Origin: Cellvibrio zantedeschiae
Lineage (GTDB): Bacteria > Pseudomonadota > Gammaproteobacteria > Pseudomonadales > Cellvibrionaceae
DNA: 64,000 nt
Assembly (NCBI RefSeq): GCF_014652535.1
Contig: NZ_BMYZ01000002.1
Coordinates: forward strand, 310,001 to 374,000
Direction: 5' to 3'
Shown one piece after another: positions 43,403 to 53,406 of the stretch; within the stretch, counting starts at the first letter, position 1, and every line of letters begins with the position of its first letter. Both the position numbers and the translations under genes were made by a program. The notes under the pieces were generated by a model. It made no database searches. It worked only from the letters and a program-made list of their open reading frames with translations, and had not been told where the DNA came from.

Positions 43403-44167
43403 ATGCCCAGTATTTCGGCCGTATTGATTGTAAAAAACGAAGCAAACAAATTGCCGGAATGCCTGCAGTCATTAAGCTGGGTAAATGAAATTATTGTGCT
43501 GGATTCCGGTAGCAGCGATAACACTTTAGAGATTGCACAAGGATTTTCTGCAAAAGTATTTACCAATACCGATTGGCAGGGTTTTGGAGTGCAGCGTGAG
43601 CGCGCTGCAAATTACGCGACCAGCGATTGGATATTTATGATTGATGCCGACGAGCGTGTAACGCCGGAGTTAGAATCCGCGATTAAAGCGGCGATCAGTC
43701 AAGGCGATGCCGTATGGCAAATTAATCGCCTCGCGTGGTGTTTTGGACGATTTATAAAACATTCGGGCATGCATCCCGATTGGATTCCACGTTTGTATCC
43801 GCGCAATAAAGCAAAGTTTGATGAAACCCGTGTGCACGAGCGATTGGTAAACCATTTGAATTTACCAGTGCGCCGTTTAGATGGGGTTTTACTACATTAT
43901 TTATTTGATAGTGTTCGCCATCAGCAACAAAAAGCTGCGCACTACGCAGAAGAATGGGCACTGCAACGCGCGGCTGCGGGAAAAAAAACATTTCTTACGT
44001 CGGCTGTCTTACATGCTTTAGCGTGCTTTTTGCGTATGTATGTTTTTCGTTTGGGATTTTTGGATGGCAAGCAAGGTTTTTTGTTGGCGCTGTTACTTTC
44101 ACAATCTACGTTTAGTAAATATGCTGAATTGTGGCAATTAACTAACAACCGAAATGTAAAACGCTAA
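43403..44167 (+). CDS. LPS core-type family 2 glycosyltransferase
   Basis: A 254-residue GT2 enzyme: SISAVLIVKNEANKLPECL at the N-terminus, VLDSGSSDNT for nucleotide binding and DADERVTPEL for the metal-binding DxD. It is closest by layout to WaaE/KdtX-type core glucosyltransferases. The C-terminal region has a hydrophobic stretch that may touch the membrane. AGAGGTGG fits the ATG at 43403; an in-frame ATG at 43388 lacks a binding site. Donor and acceptor sugars are not predictable. Lies between waaL-like and msbA genes. Confidence 0.87.
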   Translation: MPSISAVLIVKNEANKLPECLQSLSWVNEIIVLDSGSSDNTLEIAQGFSAKVFTNTDWQGFGVQRERAANYATSDWIFMIDADERVTPELESAIKAAISQGDAVWQINRLAWCFGRFIKHSGMHPDWIPRLYPRNKAKFDETRVHERLVNHLNLPVRRLDGVLLHYLFDSVRHQQQKAAHYAEEWALQRAAAGKKTFLTSAVLHALACFLRMYVFRLGFLDGKQGFLLALLLSQSTFSKYAELWQLTNNRNVKR

Positions 44168-44191
44168 TTGCGGAGAAGTTCAAGGTAACTT

Positions 44192-45964
44192 ATGTCACAA
44201 ACAACAAGTTCTTCAGGGACATCTGCGCTAAATATTTATTTGCGACTATTGACCTATCTTAAACCCTATAAGCTCACATTTGCGTTAGGCATTATTGGTT
44301 TTGTTGCTTACGCGGCTTCCAACTACGCGTTTCTTGAGGTGTTAAAAAACCTGCTTACCGTATTGGAAAAAAACGATCCTGTTGATCGTTATTTAATTCC
44401 ATTAGCAATTATAGCGACGACCATAGTGCGCAGTGTGGGTGCATTTATGGGGAGTTATTACCTCGGTAAGGTTGCCAATGGCATTGTCCACGCCATGCGT
44501 GTGCAAGTTTTTAACCACATGACGACGCTCCCCACGAAAATTTTCGATCAGCGAAATTCGGGTCATTTAATTTCAGTTATTACTTACAACATCAACGGCG
44601 TTGCGTCTGCTGCAACCGACGCAATGAAAATTTCGTTGCGTGAAGGTGCGACTGTTATAGGCATGTTGATTTATTTATTTTACAAAGACTGGCAACTTAC
44701 CTTGGTGTTTATGGTGGTCGCTCCATTAATTGGTTGGTTGGTAAGTTCTGTGGGAAAACGTTTGCGACGCTTAAGTAATAAAGTGCAAACAAGCGTAGGG
44801 GATATCACGCAAGTCTCCGGTGAAATGGTAAATGGCTACAAGGTTATGCGCACTTTTGGCGGTGAGCAGTATGAGCAGCAACGTTTTGACGAAGCCAGTA
44901 AAAGAAATTATGCGCAGAATATGAAAATTGTAATGACCTCGGCTGCGAATACTCCAGTCATTCAAATGCTGGTCGCCTTTGCAATGGCTGCACTTATTTT
45001 TGTTGCAATGAACGTAACAAAAATGCGTGAGCCAGCAGAGTTTGTAACTTATATCAGCGCTGTTGCACTTGTCATTCAACCTATGCGTCGCTTGGGTGAA
45101 GTAACACCCATGATTTTAAAAGGTGTTGCCGCTGCAGATAGCGTTTTCCAATTATTGGATGAGCCGTCCGAACAAGATCAGGGTTCCTATGAAGTTGTGC
45201 GCGCCAAAGGCGAAGTCACTTTTGAGCACGTTCAATTTTCATATGCAGAGCAAGATGTAGCGGCGCTCAAAGATATTTCGCTAAAAGTTTTACCAGGGGA
45301 GGTAGTTGCACTAGTAGGGCGGTCAGGTAGCGGAAAATCCACTTTGGTAAATTTACTCCCGCGTTTTTATGACGTTGATAATGGCGTGATTGCTATAGAT
45401 GGCGTTCCTATTAATGATTACAAGCTCACCAATCTTCGCGAGCAAATCGCATTTGTGAATCAGCAGGTTACTTTGTTTGAAGGCAGCGTGGCTGACAATA
45501 TTGCTTATGGTCGTGCTGACAAGGTGTCTATCGATCAAATCAAACGTGCGGCCGATCTTGCCTACGCCACAGAATTTATCGAACAATTGCCGCAAGGGTT
45601 TGACACGCAAATTGGCGAGGGCGGCGCACGTCTTTCTGGTGGACAGCGCCAACGTTTGGCCATTGCGCGTGCAATCTTGAAGGATTCACCCATTTTAATT
45701 TTGGATGAAGCAACTTCCGCACTCGATAATGAGTCTGAGCGTTATATCCAGGCGGCAATGGAACAAGTGATGAAAGGTCGTACGACTTTTGTAATTGCGC
45801 ATCGCCTCTCAACTATTGAGCATGCTGATCGTATAGTTGTCATGGAAAATGGCAGAATAGTGGAAGAAGGCTCCCACAAAGAATTGCTTGAACGCAATGG
45901 AGCCTACACAAAGTTGCATGCTGCCCAGTTTCATGGTGAGATGGGCTCTCCGGCTAGTTTATAA
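44192..45964 (+). CDS. msbA: Lipid A export ABC transporter
   Basis: A 590-residue ABC half-transporter with six membrane helices (about 20-310) and an ATPase domain: Walker A VGRSGSGKST, signature ARLSGGQRQRL, Walker B ILILDEATSALD and the H-loop AHRLST. MsbA homodimers flip lipid A-core across the inner membrane. Start 24 bases after the glycosyltransferase stop with GGAGAAG. The LPS context supports MsbA over a generic multidrug exporter. Confidence 0.93.
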   Translation: MSQTTSSSGTSALNIYLRLLTYLKPYKLTFALGIIGFVAYAASNYAFLEVLKNLLTVLEKNDPVDRYLIPLAIIATTIVRSVGAFMGSYYLGKVANGIVHAMRVQVFNHMTTLPTKIFDQRNSGHLISVITYNINGVASAATDAMKISLREGATVIGMLIYLFYKDWQLTLVFMVVAPLIGWLVSSVGKRLRRLSNKVQTSVGDITQVSGEMVNGYKVMRTFGGEQYEQQRFDEASKRNYAQNMKIVMTSAANTPVIQMLVAFAMAALIFVAMNVTKMREPAEFVTYISAVALVIQPMRRLGEVTPMILKGVAAADSVFQLLDEPSEQDQGSYEVVRAKGEVTFEHVQFSYAEQDVAALKDISLKVLPGEVVALVGRSGSGKSTLVNLLPRFYDVDNGVIAIDGVPINDYKLTNLREQIAFVNQQVTLFEGSVADNIAYGRADKVSIDQIKRAADLAYATEFIEQLPQGFDTQIGEGGARLSGGQRQRLAIARAILKDSPILILDEATSALDNESERYIQAAMEQVMKGRTTFVIAHRLSTIEHADRIVVMENGRIVEEGSHKELLERNGAYTKLHAAQFHGEMGSPASL

Positions 45965-45981
45965 CATAGGATATTGTTGAT

Positions 45982-47406
45982 ATGCGTTTAACCATGCCGC
46001 AGTTTGATTCGTCCCACGTACTCATTATTGGGGATGTGATGCTAGACCGCTACTGGCATGGCTCCAGTAATCGCGTTTCACCTGAAGCTCCTGTTCCTAT
46101 AGTCAATGTTTCCCTTGAGGAAGAGCGCCCAGGTGGTGCTGGTAACGTTGCACTCAATATTGCCGCCCTTGGGGGCCGTGTTTCGTTAGTAGGAGTGGTG
46201 GGTGACGATCCCGCTGCCGCGCTTTTGAAAAGCCGTCTTGATGCGGCAGGAATCTTTTCCGATCTGCAAGTTTCCAAGTACAAGCCTACAATCACCAAAT
46301 TACGTGTAATGAGCCGCCATCAGCAGCTTTTACGCATGGATTTTGAAGAAGTATTTGGCGTTGAAGATAGCGACAGTTTTGAAGATAAGATTGCTCCAGT
46401 ATTACCTCACGCCGACATCCTTGTTTTGTCTGATTACGCCAAAGGCACGCTTCAGGATTGCCAGGCGTTAATCAAGCGCGCCAAAACAGCGGGCATTCCA
46501 GTATTAGTAGACCCCAAAGGCGGGGATTTTGAGCGCTATCAAGGCGCGAGCCTGTTAACCCCGAATATCGCTGAGTTAGAGGCGGTTGTCGGCCGATGCG
46601 AGAGCGAGCAGGACATAGTCAGAAAAGGTCTGCAGTTGATCGCAAAGCTCAATATCGATGCGCTTCTGGTGACACGCGGTGAAATGGGTATGACGCTTTT
46701 GCGCGCTCATCAAGCAGCTATACATTTGCCGGCGCGCGCACGTGAAGTTTATGACGTAACGGGTGCTGGTGATACGGTGATTGCGGTTTTGGCGGCGGTA
46801 TTGGCGACAGGCCAAGCATTACCTGACGCAGTTGCCCTCGCAAACCTTGCTGCTGGAATCGTGGTTGGAAAACTCGGTGCTGCGACTGTCAGCGCCCCTG
46901 AGCTGCGCCGTGCAATTCATAGTGAGCACGGCTTTGAGCGCGGGATAGTATCGGAAGACCAATTGATACAAGCGATTGAAGCGTCCCGCGCTAACGGTGA
47001 GCGCATAGTATTCACTAACGGGTGTTTCGACATTATCCACGCGGGACACGTTGGCTATCTGGATGAGGCACGCAAGCAAGGCGACCGTTTGATTGTTGCC
47101 TTGAATAGCGATGCTTCAGTGCGTCGTTTGAAAGGGCAGGGGCGACCCATTAATCCTGTGGATAGACGCATGGCGGTATTGGCTGGTTTGGAATCAGTTG
47201 ATTGGGTTGTCAGTTTTGATGACGACACTCCCGAGCGCTTATTGCGGCGTATTAAGCCGGATGTGTTGGTAAAAGGCGGTGACTACCGTGCTGATCAAAT
47301 TGTGGGGGGGACGATTGTCAAAGCTAATGGGGGCAATGTGAAAGTGCTTCGATTTTTTGAAAATTGTTCAACTACGTCCATCGTAAATCGAATTCGCCAA
47401 CAGTAA
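45982..47406 (+). CDS. hldE: Bifunctional heptose 7-phosphate kinase/heptose 1-phosphate adenylyltransferase
   Basis: A 474-residue fusion. The PfkB-type kinase domain (about 1-320) has GGAGNVALNIAALGG and the catalytic base Asp264 in VTGAGDT. The nucleotidyltransferase domain (about 340-474) begins FTNGCFDIIHAGHVGYL with the HxGH motif. It makes ADP-heptose for the LPS inner core. It follows msbA by 17 bases, so it is co-transcribed, and it ends at a strong terminator. Confidence 0.97.
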   Translation: MRLTMPQFDSSHVLIIGDVMLDRYWHGSSNRVSPEAPVPIVNVSLEEERPGGAGNVALNIAALGGRVSLVGVVGDDPAAALLKSRLDAAGIFSDLQVSKYKPTITKLRVMSRHQQLLRMDFEEVFGVEDSDSFEDKIAPVLPHADILVLSDYAKGTLQDCQALIKRAKTAGIPVLVDPKGGDFERYQGASLLTPNIAELEAVVGRCESEQDIVRKGLQLIAKLNIDALLVTRGEMGMTLLRAHQAAIHLPARAREVYDVTGAGDTVIAVLAAVLATGQALPDAVALANLAAGIVVGKLGAATVSAPELRRAIHSEHGFERGIVSEDQLIQAIEASRANGERIVFTNGCFDIIHAGHVGYLDEARKQGDRLIVALNSDASVRRLKGQGRPINPVDRRMAVLAGLESVDWVVSFDDDTPERLLRRIKPDVLVKGGDYRADQIVGGTIVKANGGNVKVLRFFENCSTTSIVNRIRQQ

Positions 47407-47421
47407 TTATTCCGCGTAATT

Positions 47422-47458
47422 AAAAAGGCCTTGTGCGTGATAGCAGCAAGGCCTTTTT
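47422..47458. terminator. Bidirectional intrinsic terminator, hldE/DUF4136
   Basis: AAAAAGGCCTTG (47422-47433) pairs with CAAGGCCTTTTT (47447-47458). A and T runs on both sides serve both convergent genes. Confidence 0.88.
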
Positions 47459-47479
47459 TATATCTAGAGTTTTCGTAGT

Positions 47480-48031
47480 TTATTTCGGTGGGAATTGCTG
47501 CACCAAATTAATCAGGACTTTATTTAACTCTGTCTGATTTTTGAGCGAAAAATAATTCAAAGGTACATCTTCTGCACTGCCACGCCACACAACTTGGTTG
47601 GTATTTTGTGCGGTGATATCCAAAATAATTAACCCCGCCATTTGACTACCTTTGTTTAGCAGGTTATTAGTTCCAATACCTACTCCACCGTGTCGGCCTA
47701 TAGGCAAACCAATTGAAATCCCAACACCTGTTGATGAAGGTGTTACAGCGTGTTTGATAATGTTTAGGTCGAGTACCAAATCCGGCATTTCAGTAACAAG
47801 TTTAAAACCTTGCAATGCGAGCTGTTGTTCAATTTCATGTTGAATTGCTATTTGGTTGCTCGTATTGATATCGGATGAAAAGTTATGCCAGCTAAAAGTT
47901 TTATAGGCATTGAAATCAGTTCCGGGCTTGAAATCCTGCGTTATTTTGCTGGACGTTGCGCAGCCGCTAAGTGCGCAGACAAACAGAATAAAAATTGAAA
48001 TTGTGTATTTATGTGCAAAAGCCTTGAGCAT
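47480..48031 (-). CDS. DUF4136 lipoprotein
   Basis: A 183-residue protein with a lipoprotein signal (hydrophobic IFILFVCALSGC, lipobox LSGC) and a DUF4136 domain: FNAYKTFSWHNFSSD, PDLVLDLNIIKHAV and AGLIILDITAQNTNQVVWRGSAED. DUF4136 proteins are outer-membrane lipoproteins of unknown role. GGAGA six bases before the ATG at 48031 sets this start; the frame is open further upstream to 48148. The upstream region is shared with the divergent uppP gene. Confidence 0.86.
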   Translation of the reverse strand: MLKAFAHKYTISIFILFVCALSGCATSSKITQDFKPGTDFNAYKTFSWHNFSSDINTSNQIAIQHEIEQQLALQGFKLVTEMPDLVLDLNIIKHAVTPSSTGVGISIGLPIGRHGGVGIGTNNLLNKGSQMAGLIILDITAQNTNQVVWRGSAEDVPLNYFSLKNQTELNKVLINLVQQFPPK

Positions 48032-48215
48032 AGCGTTCTCCAGGTTAAGCCGGTCGCGGGCGCGTATTAATTTGGTCATCATAATCCTATTAAATACGAT
48101 TGCAATAAACGATTGTGAGGCAAGCATCAACAGCGGCGGTAATAGCACACAATAATTGCCGTTTAACGTATATCTCGTTAGTATGGGGCTGCTATTAAAA
48201 TTTATTGGTGTATTT

Positions 48216-49028
48216 ATGGAAAATATTTTGCAAGCTATTTTGCTCGGTATTATTGAAGGTGTTACCGAGTTCTTACCTATCTCCAGTACGGGGCACCTTA
48301 TTGTAGCAAGCGATTTAATTGGTTTTCATAATGATGGGCGTGTGTTTGAAATTGCAATTCAATTGGGCGCAATTTTAGCGGTAGTAGTTGAATACAGACG
48401 TAAATTTTTTGGCGTCGCTCAGGGAATGTTTAGCGATGCTAAATCTCAAAACTTTATCCTTAATTTATTGATTGCATTTTTACCCGCAGCCATTATGGGG
48501 GTGTTATTTATTTCCCTTATCAAGACCTATTTATTTAATCCTTTGAGCGTTGCAACCATGCTGATCCTCGGGGGAATCATTATTCTTTGGGCTGAGCGAC
48601 GTCAACATCAAGTTCGGGTTACGAATGTAGATGACATGACCTGGAAGGATGCGCTTAAGGTGGGTTTGTTTCAGGTTGTCTCTATGATTCCCGGTACGTC
48701 GCGTTCAGGTGCAACCATTATTGGTGGTTTATTTATAGGATTGGATCGCAAAGTCGCAGCGGAGTTTTCGTTTTTTCTCGCGGTTCCCACCATGTTTGCA
48801 GCAACATTTTACGATATCTATAAACACCGTGATTTGCTACATGCGGGTGACTTTCCGGTATTTGCAGCCGGTTTTGTTACAGCATTTTTTGCGGCTTGGT
48901 TGGCAGTGAGAACTTTGGTGCGCTTTGTTGCCAATCATACCTATGAGATTTTTGCCTGGTATCGCATTGCTTTCGGTTTGGTGATTTTATTGACGGCCTA
49001 CACTGGGCTAGTTACCTGGAACAATTAA
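48216..49028 (+). CDS. uppP: Undecaprenyl-diphosphatase
   Basis: A 270-residue integral membrane phosphatase (BacA/UppP family): [20 protein letters not shown] near the N-terminus and [17 protein letters not shown] in the second half, both carrying the family's catalytic residues. It releases undecaprenyl phosphate, the carrier lipid for peptidoglycan, O-antigen and other glycans. Longer in-frame starts exist upstream at 48156 and 48183; 48216 ([11 protein letters not shown]) matches the family N-terminus. Confidence 0.95.
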   Translation: MENILQAILLGIIEGVTEFLPISSTGHLIVASDLIGFHNDGRVFEIAIQLGAILAVVVEYRRKFFGVAQGMFSDAKSQNFILNLLIAFLPAAIMGVLFISLIKTYLFNPLSVATMLILGGIIILWAERRQHQVRVTNVDDMTWKDALKVGLFQVVSMIPGTSRSGATIIGGLFIGLDRKVAAEFSFFLAVPTMFAATFYDIYKHRDLLHAGDFPVFAAGFVTAFFAAWLAVRTLVRFVANHTYEIFAWYRIAFGLVILLTAYTGLVTWNN

Positions 49029-49059
49029 GTATCTGTGAAAAAATATCAGCATTGGTGAT

Positions 49060-49440
49060 TTAATTAATAAATTTCACAATGCTGGTATCTTTCTCGCGAG
49101 TTTTCCCTGCATGTTGCAGTGCAGCTAAATAATCCTGCCAAAGTTTTTCCTGCGTTGAACCCAACTCATGCAGATATGACCAGGTATAAATACCTGAATC
49201 ATGCCCGTCATCAAAAAATAATTTGATTGCATAGTTGCCTGCACGCTCAATCTTGCTGATGCCTACATCCTTTTTGCCAAATTGCAAAACCGCTTGATTT
49301 GGGCCATGCCCCATAACTTCAGCGCTGGGTGAATGAACGCGCAAAAATTCCGCGCTCAGCAAAAATTGCTCTGCTCCAAAATGCAGTTCCAATTGTTGTG
49401 ACTGCTTGTGAAGCTGGATTTTGGTAGGGGATTTTTGCAT
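49060..49440 (-). CDS. DUF971 (GBBH-like N-domain) protein
   Basis: A 126-residue single-domain DUF971 protein, equivalent to the N-terminal domain of gamma-butyrobetaine hydroxylase: LELHFGAEQFLLSAEFLRVHSPSAE, then RAGNYAIKLFFDDGHDSGIYTWSYL. Often found downstream of hslU in gammaproteobacteria, as here (58 bases). Possible role in iron-sulfur or metal handling has been suggested for relatives; function unproven. The histidines of the domain are partly present (DGHDSG). Confidence 0.9.
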   Translation of the reverse strand: MQKSPTKIQLHKQSQQLELHFGAEQFLLSAEFLRVHSPSAEVMGHGPNQAVLQFGKKDVGISKIERAGNYAIKLFFDDGHDSGIYTWSYLHELGSTQEKLWQDYLAALQHAGKTREKDTSIVKFIN

Positions 49441-49498
49441 CTGAATTCTAGCCTATGAGATATGCGGGATTGACAATGGTTCAAACCCGCGATTTGAA

Positions 49499-50821
49499 TT
49501 AAAGAATATAGCGGCTCAAATCTTCATTCTTCGCCAGCTCACCTAAATGTTGTTCCACATAAGCGGCATCAATTTCAATGTGAGTTTTATCAGTGCCAGC
49601 GTCAAACGAAATATCTTCCAGCAAGCGTTCTAAGATGGTGTGAAGACGACGTGCGCCAATGTTTTCGGTACGTTCGTTGACTTCGTAAGCAGTTTCGGCG
49701 ATGCGCCTAATGCCATCTTTGGTAAAACTGATATCGAGATTTTCAGTTTTCAATAACGCTATTTGCTGTTCAGTTAAAGATGCTTTTGGTTCGGTGAGAA
49801 TGCGTTCGAAATCATCTGGCGTTAGAGCTTGTAACTCAACGCGAATTGGCAAACGGCCTTGTAATTCGGGAATTAAATCTGAAGGTTTGCTTAAGTGAAA
49901 TGCTCCAGAAGTGATAAACAAAATATGATCTGTTTTAATCATGCCGTGTTTGGTGGAAACGGTGCAACCTTCAATCAAAGGCAATAGATCGCGCTGCACA
50001 CCTTCACGCGAAACATCTGCACCGCTTACGTTTCCTCGGCGAGCAACCTTATCAATCTCATCAATAAACACAATGCCATTTTGTTCAACCGCTTCTACGG
50101 CTTGGTTTTTAATATCTTCTTCGCTGACAAGTTTTGCAGCTTCGTCATCCTGCAGTTGCTTGAAAGCTTTCTTCACCGTCATCTTTGCTTTTTTGGTTTT
50201 GTCGCGGCCTAAAGACGAAAACATATTTTGCAATTGATTGGTCATGTCTTCCATGCCCGGCGGTGCCATTATTTCTACACCGACGCTGGTAGCAGCAACA
50301 TCAATTTCAATTTCTTTATCGTCCAATTCGCCTTCGCGCAATTTTTTACGGAAGATTTGGCGCGTGGCAGATTCGTGTTTGGATTCTTCACCCGATAAAT
50401 CGCGCGCGGGTGGCAAGAGCGCATCGAGTATGCGTTCTTCTGCCGCTTCTGCCGCGCGAAACTCAACGCTCTTTACTGCTTGCTCGCGGCGCATTTTTAT
50501 AGCGACATCCACCAAATCGCGAATAATGGATTCCACATCGCGACCTACGTAACCCACCTCGGTAAATTTGGTCGCTTCAACTTTAATAAATGGAGCATTG
50601 GCTAATTTTGCCAAGCGACGCGCAATTTCAGTTTTACCAACACCGGTCGGGCCAATCATCAAAATATTTTTAGGGGTAATTTCGTTGCGCATATCAGCCG
50701 CAACCTGCATCCGCCGCCAACGGTTACGCAAGGCAATCGCCACAGCCCGCTTGGCATTTTGTTGGCCGACAATATGTTTATCTAATTCATGCACGATTTC
50801 GCGCGGAGTCATGGAAGACAT
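49499..50821 (-). CDS. hslU: ATP-dependent protease ATPase subunit HslU
   Basis: A 440-residue AAA+ unfoldase: [20 protein letters not shown] at the start, Walker [14 protein letters not shown], Walker [11 protein letters not shown], the long intermediate domain (about 110-240) and the C-terminal EDLSRYIL tail that docks into HslV. It unfolds substrates for the HslV peptidase in the cytosol. A longer in-frame start at 50857 adds MPQLKFL...; the start at 50821 matches the family. Unlike the usual tight hslVU spacing, 254 bases separate it from hslV, filled with a structured repeat. Confidence 0.97.
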   Translation of the reverse strand: MSSMTPREIVHELDKHIVGQQNAKRAVAIALRNRWRRMQVAADMRNEITPKNILMIGPTGVGKTEIARRLAKLANAPFIKVEATKFTEVGYVGRDVESIIRDLVDVAIKMRREQAVKSVEFRAAEAAEERILDALLPPARDLSGEESKHESATRQIFRKKLREGELDDKEIEIDVAATSVGVEIMAPPGMEDMTNQLQNMFSSLGRDKTKKAKMTVKKAFKQLQDDEAAKLVSEEDIKNQAVEAVEQNGIVFIDEIDKVARRGNVSGADVSREGVQRDLLPLIEGCTVSTKHGMIKTDHILFITSGAFHLSKPSDLIPELQGRLPIRVELQALTPDDFERILTEPKASLTEQQIALLKTENLDISFTKDGIRRIAETAYEVNERTENIGARRLHTILERLLEDISFDAGTDKTHIEIDAAYVEQHLGELAKNEDLSRYIL

Positions 50822-50892
50822 AAAAAACTCTTGAAATAAAAATTTAAGTTGTGGCACCGAAAGGTTCCCTTGTGGCTTCGCCGAGCATTGGA

Positions 50893-50975
50893 AGAAATTT
50901 GGTGTAAAACAAACAGGATGTTTGTTTTAGTGACTACGCGACAAGGATGTCGCGTCGGAACGACAGCAAATTTCT
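50893..50975. repeat. Structured dispersed repeat, copy 2 (between hslV and hslU)
   Basis: Outer stem AGAAATTTG (50893-50901) with CAAATTTCT (50967-50975). Inside are hairpin B, TAAAACAAACA-GGA-TGTTTGTTTTA (50905-50929, 11 perfect pairs), and hairpin A, ACGCGACA-AGGA-TGTCGCGT (50936-50955). It is the reverse-complement relative of copy 1 at 36835. Flanks also match: CCGAGCATTGGA on the left and GAAACGCGCAGGA on the right. Confidence 0.85.
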
Positions 50976-51022
50976 GAAACGCGCAGGAGAAACGAAGCCG
51001 CAGGGTGCACTTTCTTTTGCTT

Positions 51023-51050
51023 ACTTTTCTTTATGCAAGTAAAGAAAAGT
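51023..51050. repeat. Long perfect hairpin in the hslV-hslU spacer
   Basis: ACTTTTCTTTA (51023-51033) pairs with TAAAGAAAAGT (51040-51050), loop TGCAAG. Located 25 bases downstream of the hslV stop on the minus strand; no T run follows, so it is not a classic terminator. The ACTTTTCTTT arm recurs at 36646-36655 beside the other repeat block. Confidence 0.7.
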
Positions 51051-51075
51051 GAGGCCCGCGGCAGGCGAATCTGAA

Positions 51076-51600
51076 TTAATAGTCCAACACCTCAATCGTG
51101 TGATTATTATTCGTAAACACACAAATATCCCCCGCAATTTTCAAACCTTTCTCAACAATAGAACGCGCATCCAGTTCAGTATTTTCCATCAACGCCCTTG
51201 CCGCAGCCTGGGCGTAATTTCCGCCGGAACCAATTGCAATTAAATCATCTTCTGGCTGGATAACATCGCCATTACCGGTAATGATGAGTGACGCTTCTTT
51301 ATCGGCAACTGCCAGCAACGCTTCCAGTCGTCGTAGGCTGCGATCCGTTCGCCAGTCTTTTGCGAGTTCAACGGCTGCTCGCGTGAGTTGGCCGTTATGG
51401 GCTTCTAACTTGGCTTCAAAGCGTTCAAAAAGAGTAAAGGCATCAGCAGTACCGCCAGCGAAACCTGCAATCACCTGATTTTTGTAAAGGCGGCGCACTT
51501 TACGTGCATTGCCTTTCATCACTGTATTACCGAGGGAAACCTGTCCGTCACCACCGATAACCACTTGGTTGTCGCGGCGAACGCAAAGAATAGTAGTCAC
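51076..51600 (-). CDS. hslV: ATP-dependent protease peptidase subunit HslV
   Basis: A 174-residue threonine peptidase of the proteasome-beta fold: [20 protein letters not shown] with Thr2 as nucleophile after Met removal, and [20 protein letters not shown]. It forms the double-hexamer core that degrades proteins delivered by HslU. Downstream of the SPOR gene and upstream of hslU on the same strand. Confidence 0.97.
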   Translation of the reverse strand: MTTILCVRRDNQVVIGGDGQVSLGNTVMKGNARKVRRLYKNQVIAGFAGGTADAFTLFERFEAKLEAHNGQLTRAAVELAKDWRTDRSLRRLEALLAVADKEASLIITGNGDVIQPEDDLIAIGSGGNYAQAAARALMENTELDARSIVEKGLKIAGDICVFTNNNHTIEVLDY

Positions 51601-51726
51601 AAAAAATCCTTACAAAATGGGCTGACCTGAGTAACAGGAGGTGGGGGCGGGGACGGGGATTTCAAGCGGGGATTTACACGACGGGCAAGTTGCTCAACAA
51701 GTGAGTGTACTTGTTGAGCGTCCAGT

Positions 51727-52296
51727 TTATTTTTTTCCGCCTTTCGCCCGTTTCAACACAAGCGCAGTGTATTGATTTGCGACCAGGGACGAACGCGCTG
51801 TGGCGAGTTTTTCTTGTGAATCAAACGGGCCTACAACCACGCGGTGCCACACTTCGCCTTTGTGGATTTCTACCGATTCAATATGCGCATCCAAATTCAG
51901 CAGAATTAACTGGGCACGCAATTTATCGGCCTCGGCTTGATTGGGGAAGGAGCCTACCTGCAGGATGTATTCGATATTACTTTCAGAGCGTGCGGATGAT
52001 TTATCTGAATCGCCAATGGTTTCAGTGGCGGGTACGATTTGCTCGCTCTCTTGCAAAAGTTTGTAAAAATCAAAACGGGGTTTTGGTGTTTTGGATTCGC
52101 TGGCTGCGGGTTTTTGGTCTTCTACCGGCGTTTCTGGTTGCGCTTTGGGCGTATGGAAAGTGAACACTAATGCCATGGCAAAGGCGCCGCAAATAGCGCC
52201 AATAATAAACCACACCCAGGCAGGTGCCTGTTTGCCTTTAGGTGCAGATGCGCGGCGGCTGGGGCCGGCGTTACGTTTGGCGAAATCTTTGCTCAT
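51727..52296 (-). CDS. SPOR-domain cell-division protein, FtsN-like
   Basis: A 189-residue bitopic protein: short basic cytosolic N-terminus (KDFAKRNAGPSRRASAPKGK), one membrane helix at about 29-48, a Pro/Lys-rich periplasmic linker and a C-terminal SPOR domain (about 110-185; YILQVGSFPNQAEADKLRAQL, then VVVGPFDSQEKLATARSSL). SPOR domains bind denuded septal peptidoglycan. Its place just upstream of hslVU is where ftsN lies in related genomes, so it is likely the FtsN equivalent. Confidence 0.9.
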   Translation of the reverse strand: MSKDFAKRNAGPSRRASAPKGKQAPAWVWFIIGAICGAFAMALVFTFHTPKAQPETPVEDQKPAASESKTPKPRFDFYKLLQESEQIVPATETIGDSDKSSARSESNIEYILQVGSFPNQAEADKLRAQLILLNLDAHIESVEIHKGEVWHRVVVGPFDSQEKLATARSSLVANQYTALVLKRAKGGKK

Positions 52297-52404
52297 TATG
52301 ATTGGCTGTCTACAAATAAATCGGCTAACAGAAAAGTTTGCGCGATTGTAAAGGGATTAAGCCAATGAGTCACTAAATCCAGCGGCAATTCCAAACGCTA
52401 AGCG

Positions 52405-53271
52405 CTAAAGCTCCTGCAGGGCTTGTTTGAGAGTGTTGGTGTAGGTGTCAAAATTATGGATATCGCCGTGCCCCGCACCTTCAATTTCTACCAGTCGCGC
52501 GCGCGGGTTTAGCTTAAGCAAACGCTTGCTGTGCTCGATGGAAATCAGTTTATCTTGCGTGCCGTGCAGCAACAAAATGGGTGTGTGTAATTGCGGCAAA
52601 AGCTCGTTGGTTTTTAGGGGATATCGCAACACGAACGGCGGCACCCAGGGATAATATTCGCGTCCCATTTGCGTCATGCTTTCATAGGGCGATACCAGCA
52701 CAAGCAAATCTGCAGGAACTTGGGTCGCAAGTTTTGCAGCTAAACCAGTGCCGAGTGAACGCCCATAAAATACAACTTTTTTATCCTTATAGTTTGCGGC
52801 TACGAACTGCCACATATGCATCACATCGTCATTCAATTGCGCTTCATTTTTGATATGACCGGTGCTTTTACCAAAGCCACGATAATCTGGCATAAGTACA
52901 TCAAAACCGGTGGTTAACCAAAAATCTGCATGGGTAAACCAGGTTTCCAAACTGCCAGCATTGCCATGTAGAAATAGCACTATACCTTTACTTTTTTCAG
53001 GTGGTTGACGCAAATAAAGCGCGTGTAATTTTGCACGGGGAACATCGATATAAACTTCCGATGTATAAGCGAGATTAAATTTGAAGTTCGCGGCAATCGG
53101 TTCCGGATGAAAAAGTAATTTTTCCTGTTGGAACCAGATTAGAGTGATAGCCACACTCCAGAGCGCGATCACAAGAATAAGCAATTTGACCATGCGGCGA
53201 CGCAATCTCTGTAAAAAGCTGGGCGGTGGTTGATAAGCCGGAAACGTGGTTTCGGTAATGGGCTGATGCAT
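52405..53271 (-). CDS. Membrane-anchored alpha/beta-hydrolase (Bem46/ABHD13-like)
   Basis: A 288-residue protein with an N-terminal membrane helix (about 28-48) and an alpha/beta-hydrolase domain: LFLHGNAGSLETW, nucleophile Ser in YGRSLGTG, DYRGFGKSTG, acid in HGTQDKLIS and His in EGAGHGDIHNF. This is the COG1073 Bem46-like group, whose natural substrates are unknown. It sits between the SPOR gene and the quinoprotein gene, where argS is often found in related genomes. Confidence 0.85.
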   Translation of the reverse strand: MHQPITETTFPAYQPPPSFLQRLRRRMVKLLILVIALWSVAITLIWFQQEKLLFHPEPIAANFKFNLAYTSEVYIDVPRAKLHALYLRQPPEKSKGIVLFLHGNAGSLETWFTHADFWLTTGFDVLMPDYRGFGKSTGHIKNEAQLNDDVMHMWQFVAANYKDKKVVFYGRSLGTGLAAKLATQVPADLLVLVSPYESMTQMGREYYPWVPPFVLRYPLKTNELLPQLHTPILLLHGTQDKLISIEHSKRLLKLNPRARLVEIEGAGHGDIHNFDTYTNTLKQALQEL

Positions 53272-53273
53272 AG

Positions 53274-53306
53274 CAAGTCTGCGTTGGTCTAAGTCTGCGT
53301 TGGTTT
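53274..53306. repeat. Short tandem repeat
   Basis: AAGTCTGCGTTGGT occurs twice in tandem, 16 bases apart, just upstream of the hydrolase start codon (minus strand). Likely replication slippage. Confidence 0.6.
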
Positions 53307-53406
53307 AAGTTTGGTAATGGTTGATTCTTATACGTCAGCTGCACTTATCTAGACTACGCACTAGCGGTATGACTTTCCACGGTCTGTTTAACACTTTACT
53401 TGCGAC

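Noticed and set aside
49701-50552. Long open frames on the plus strand opposite hslU
   Set aside because: They are antisense shadows of a well-supported gene, with no start signals and low-complexity Ser/Arg-rich products.
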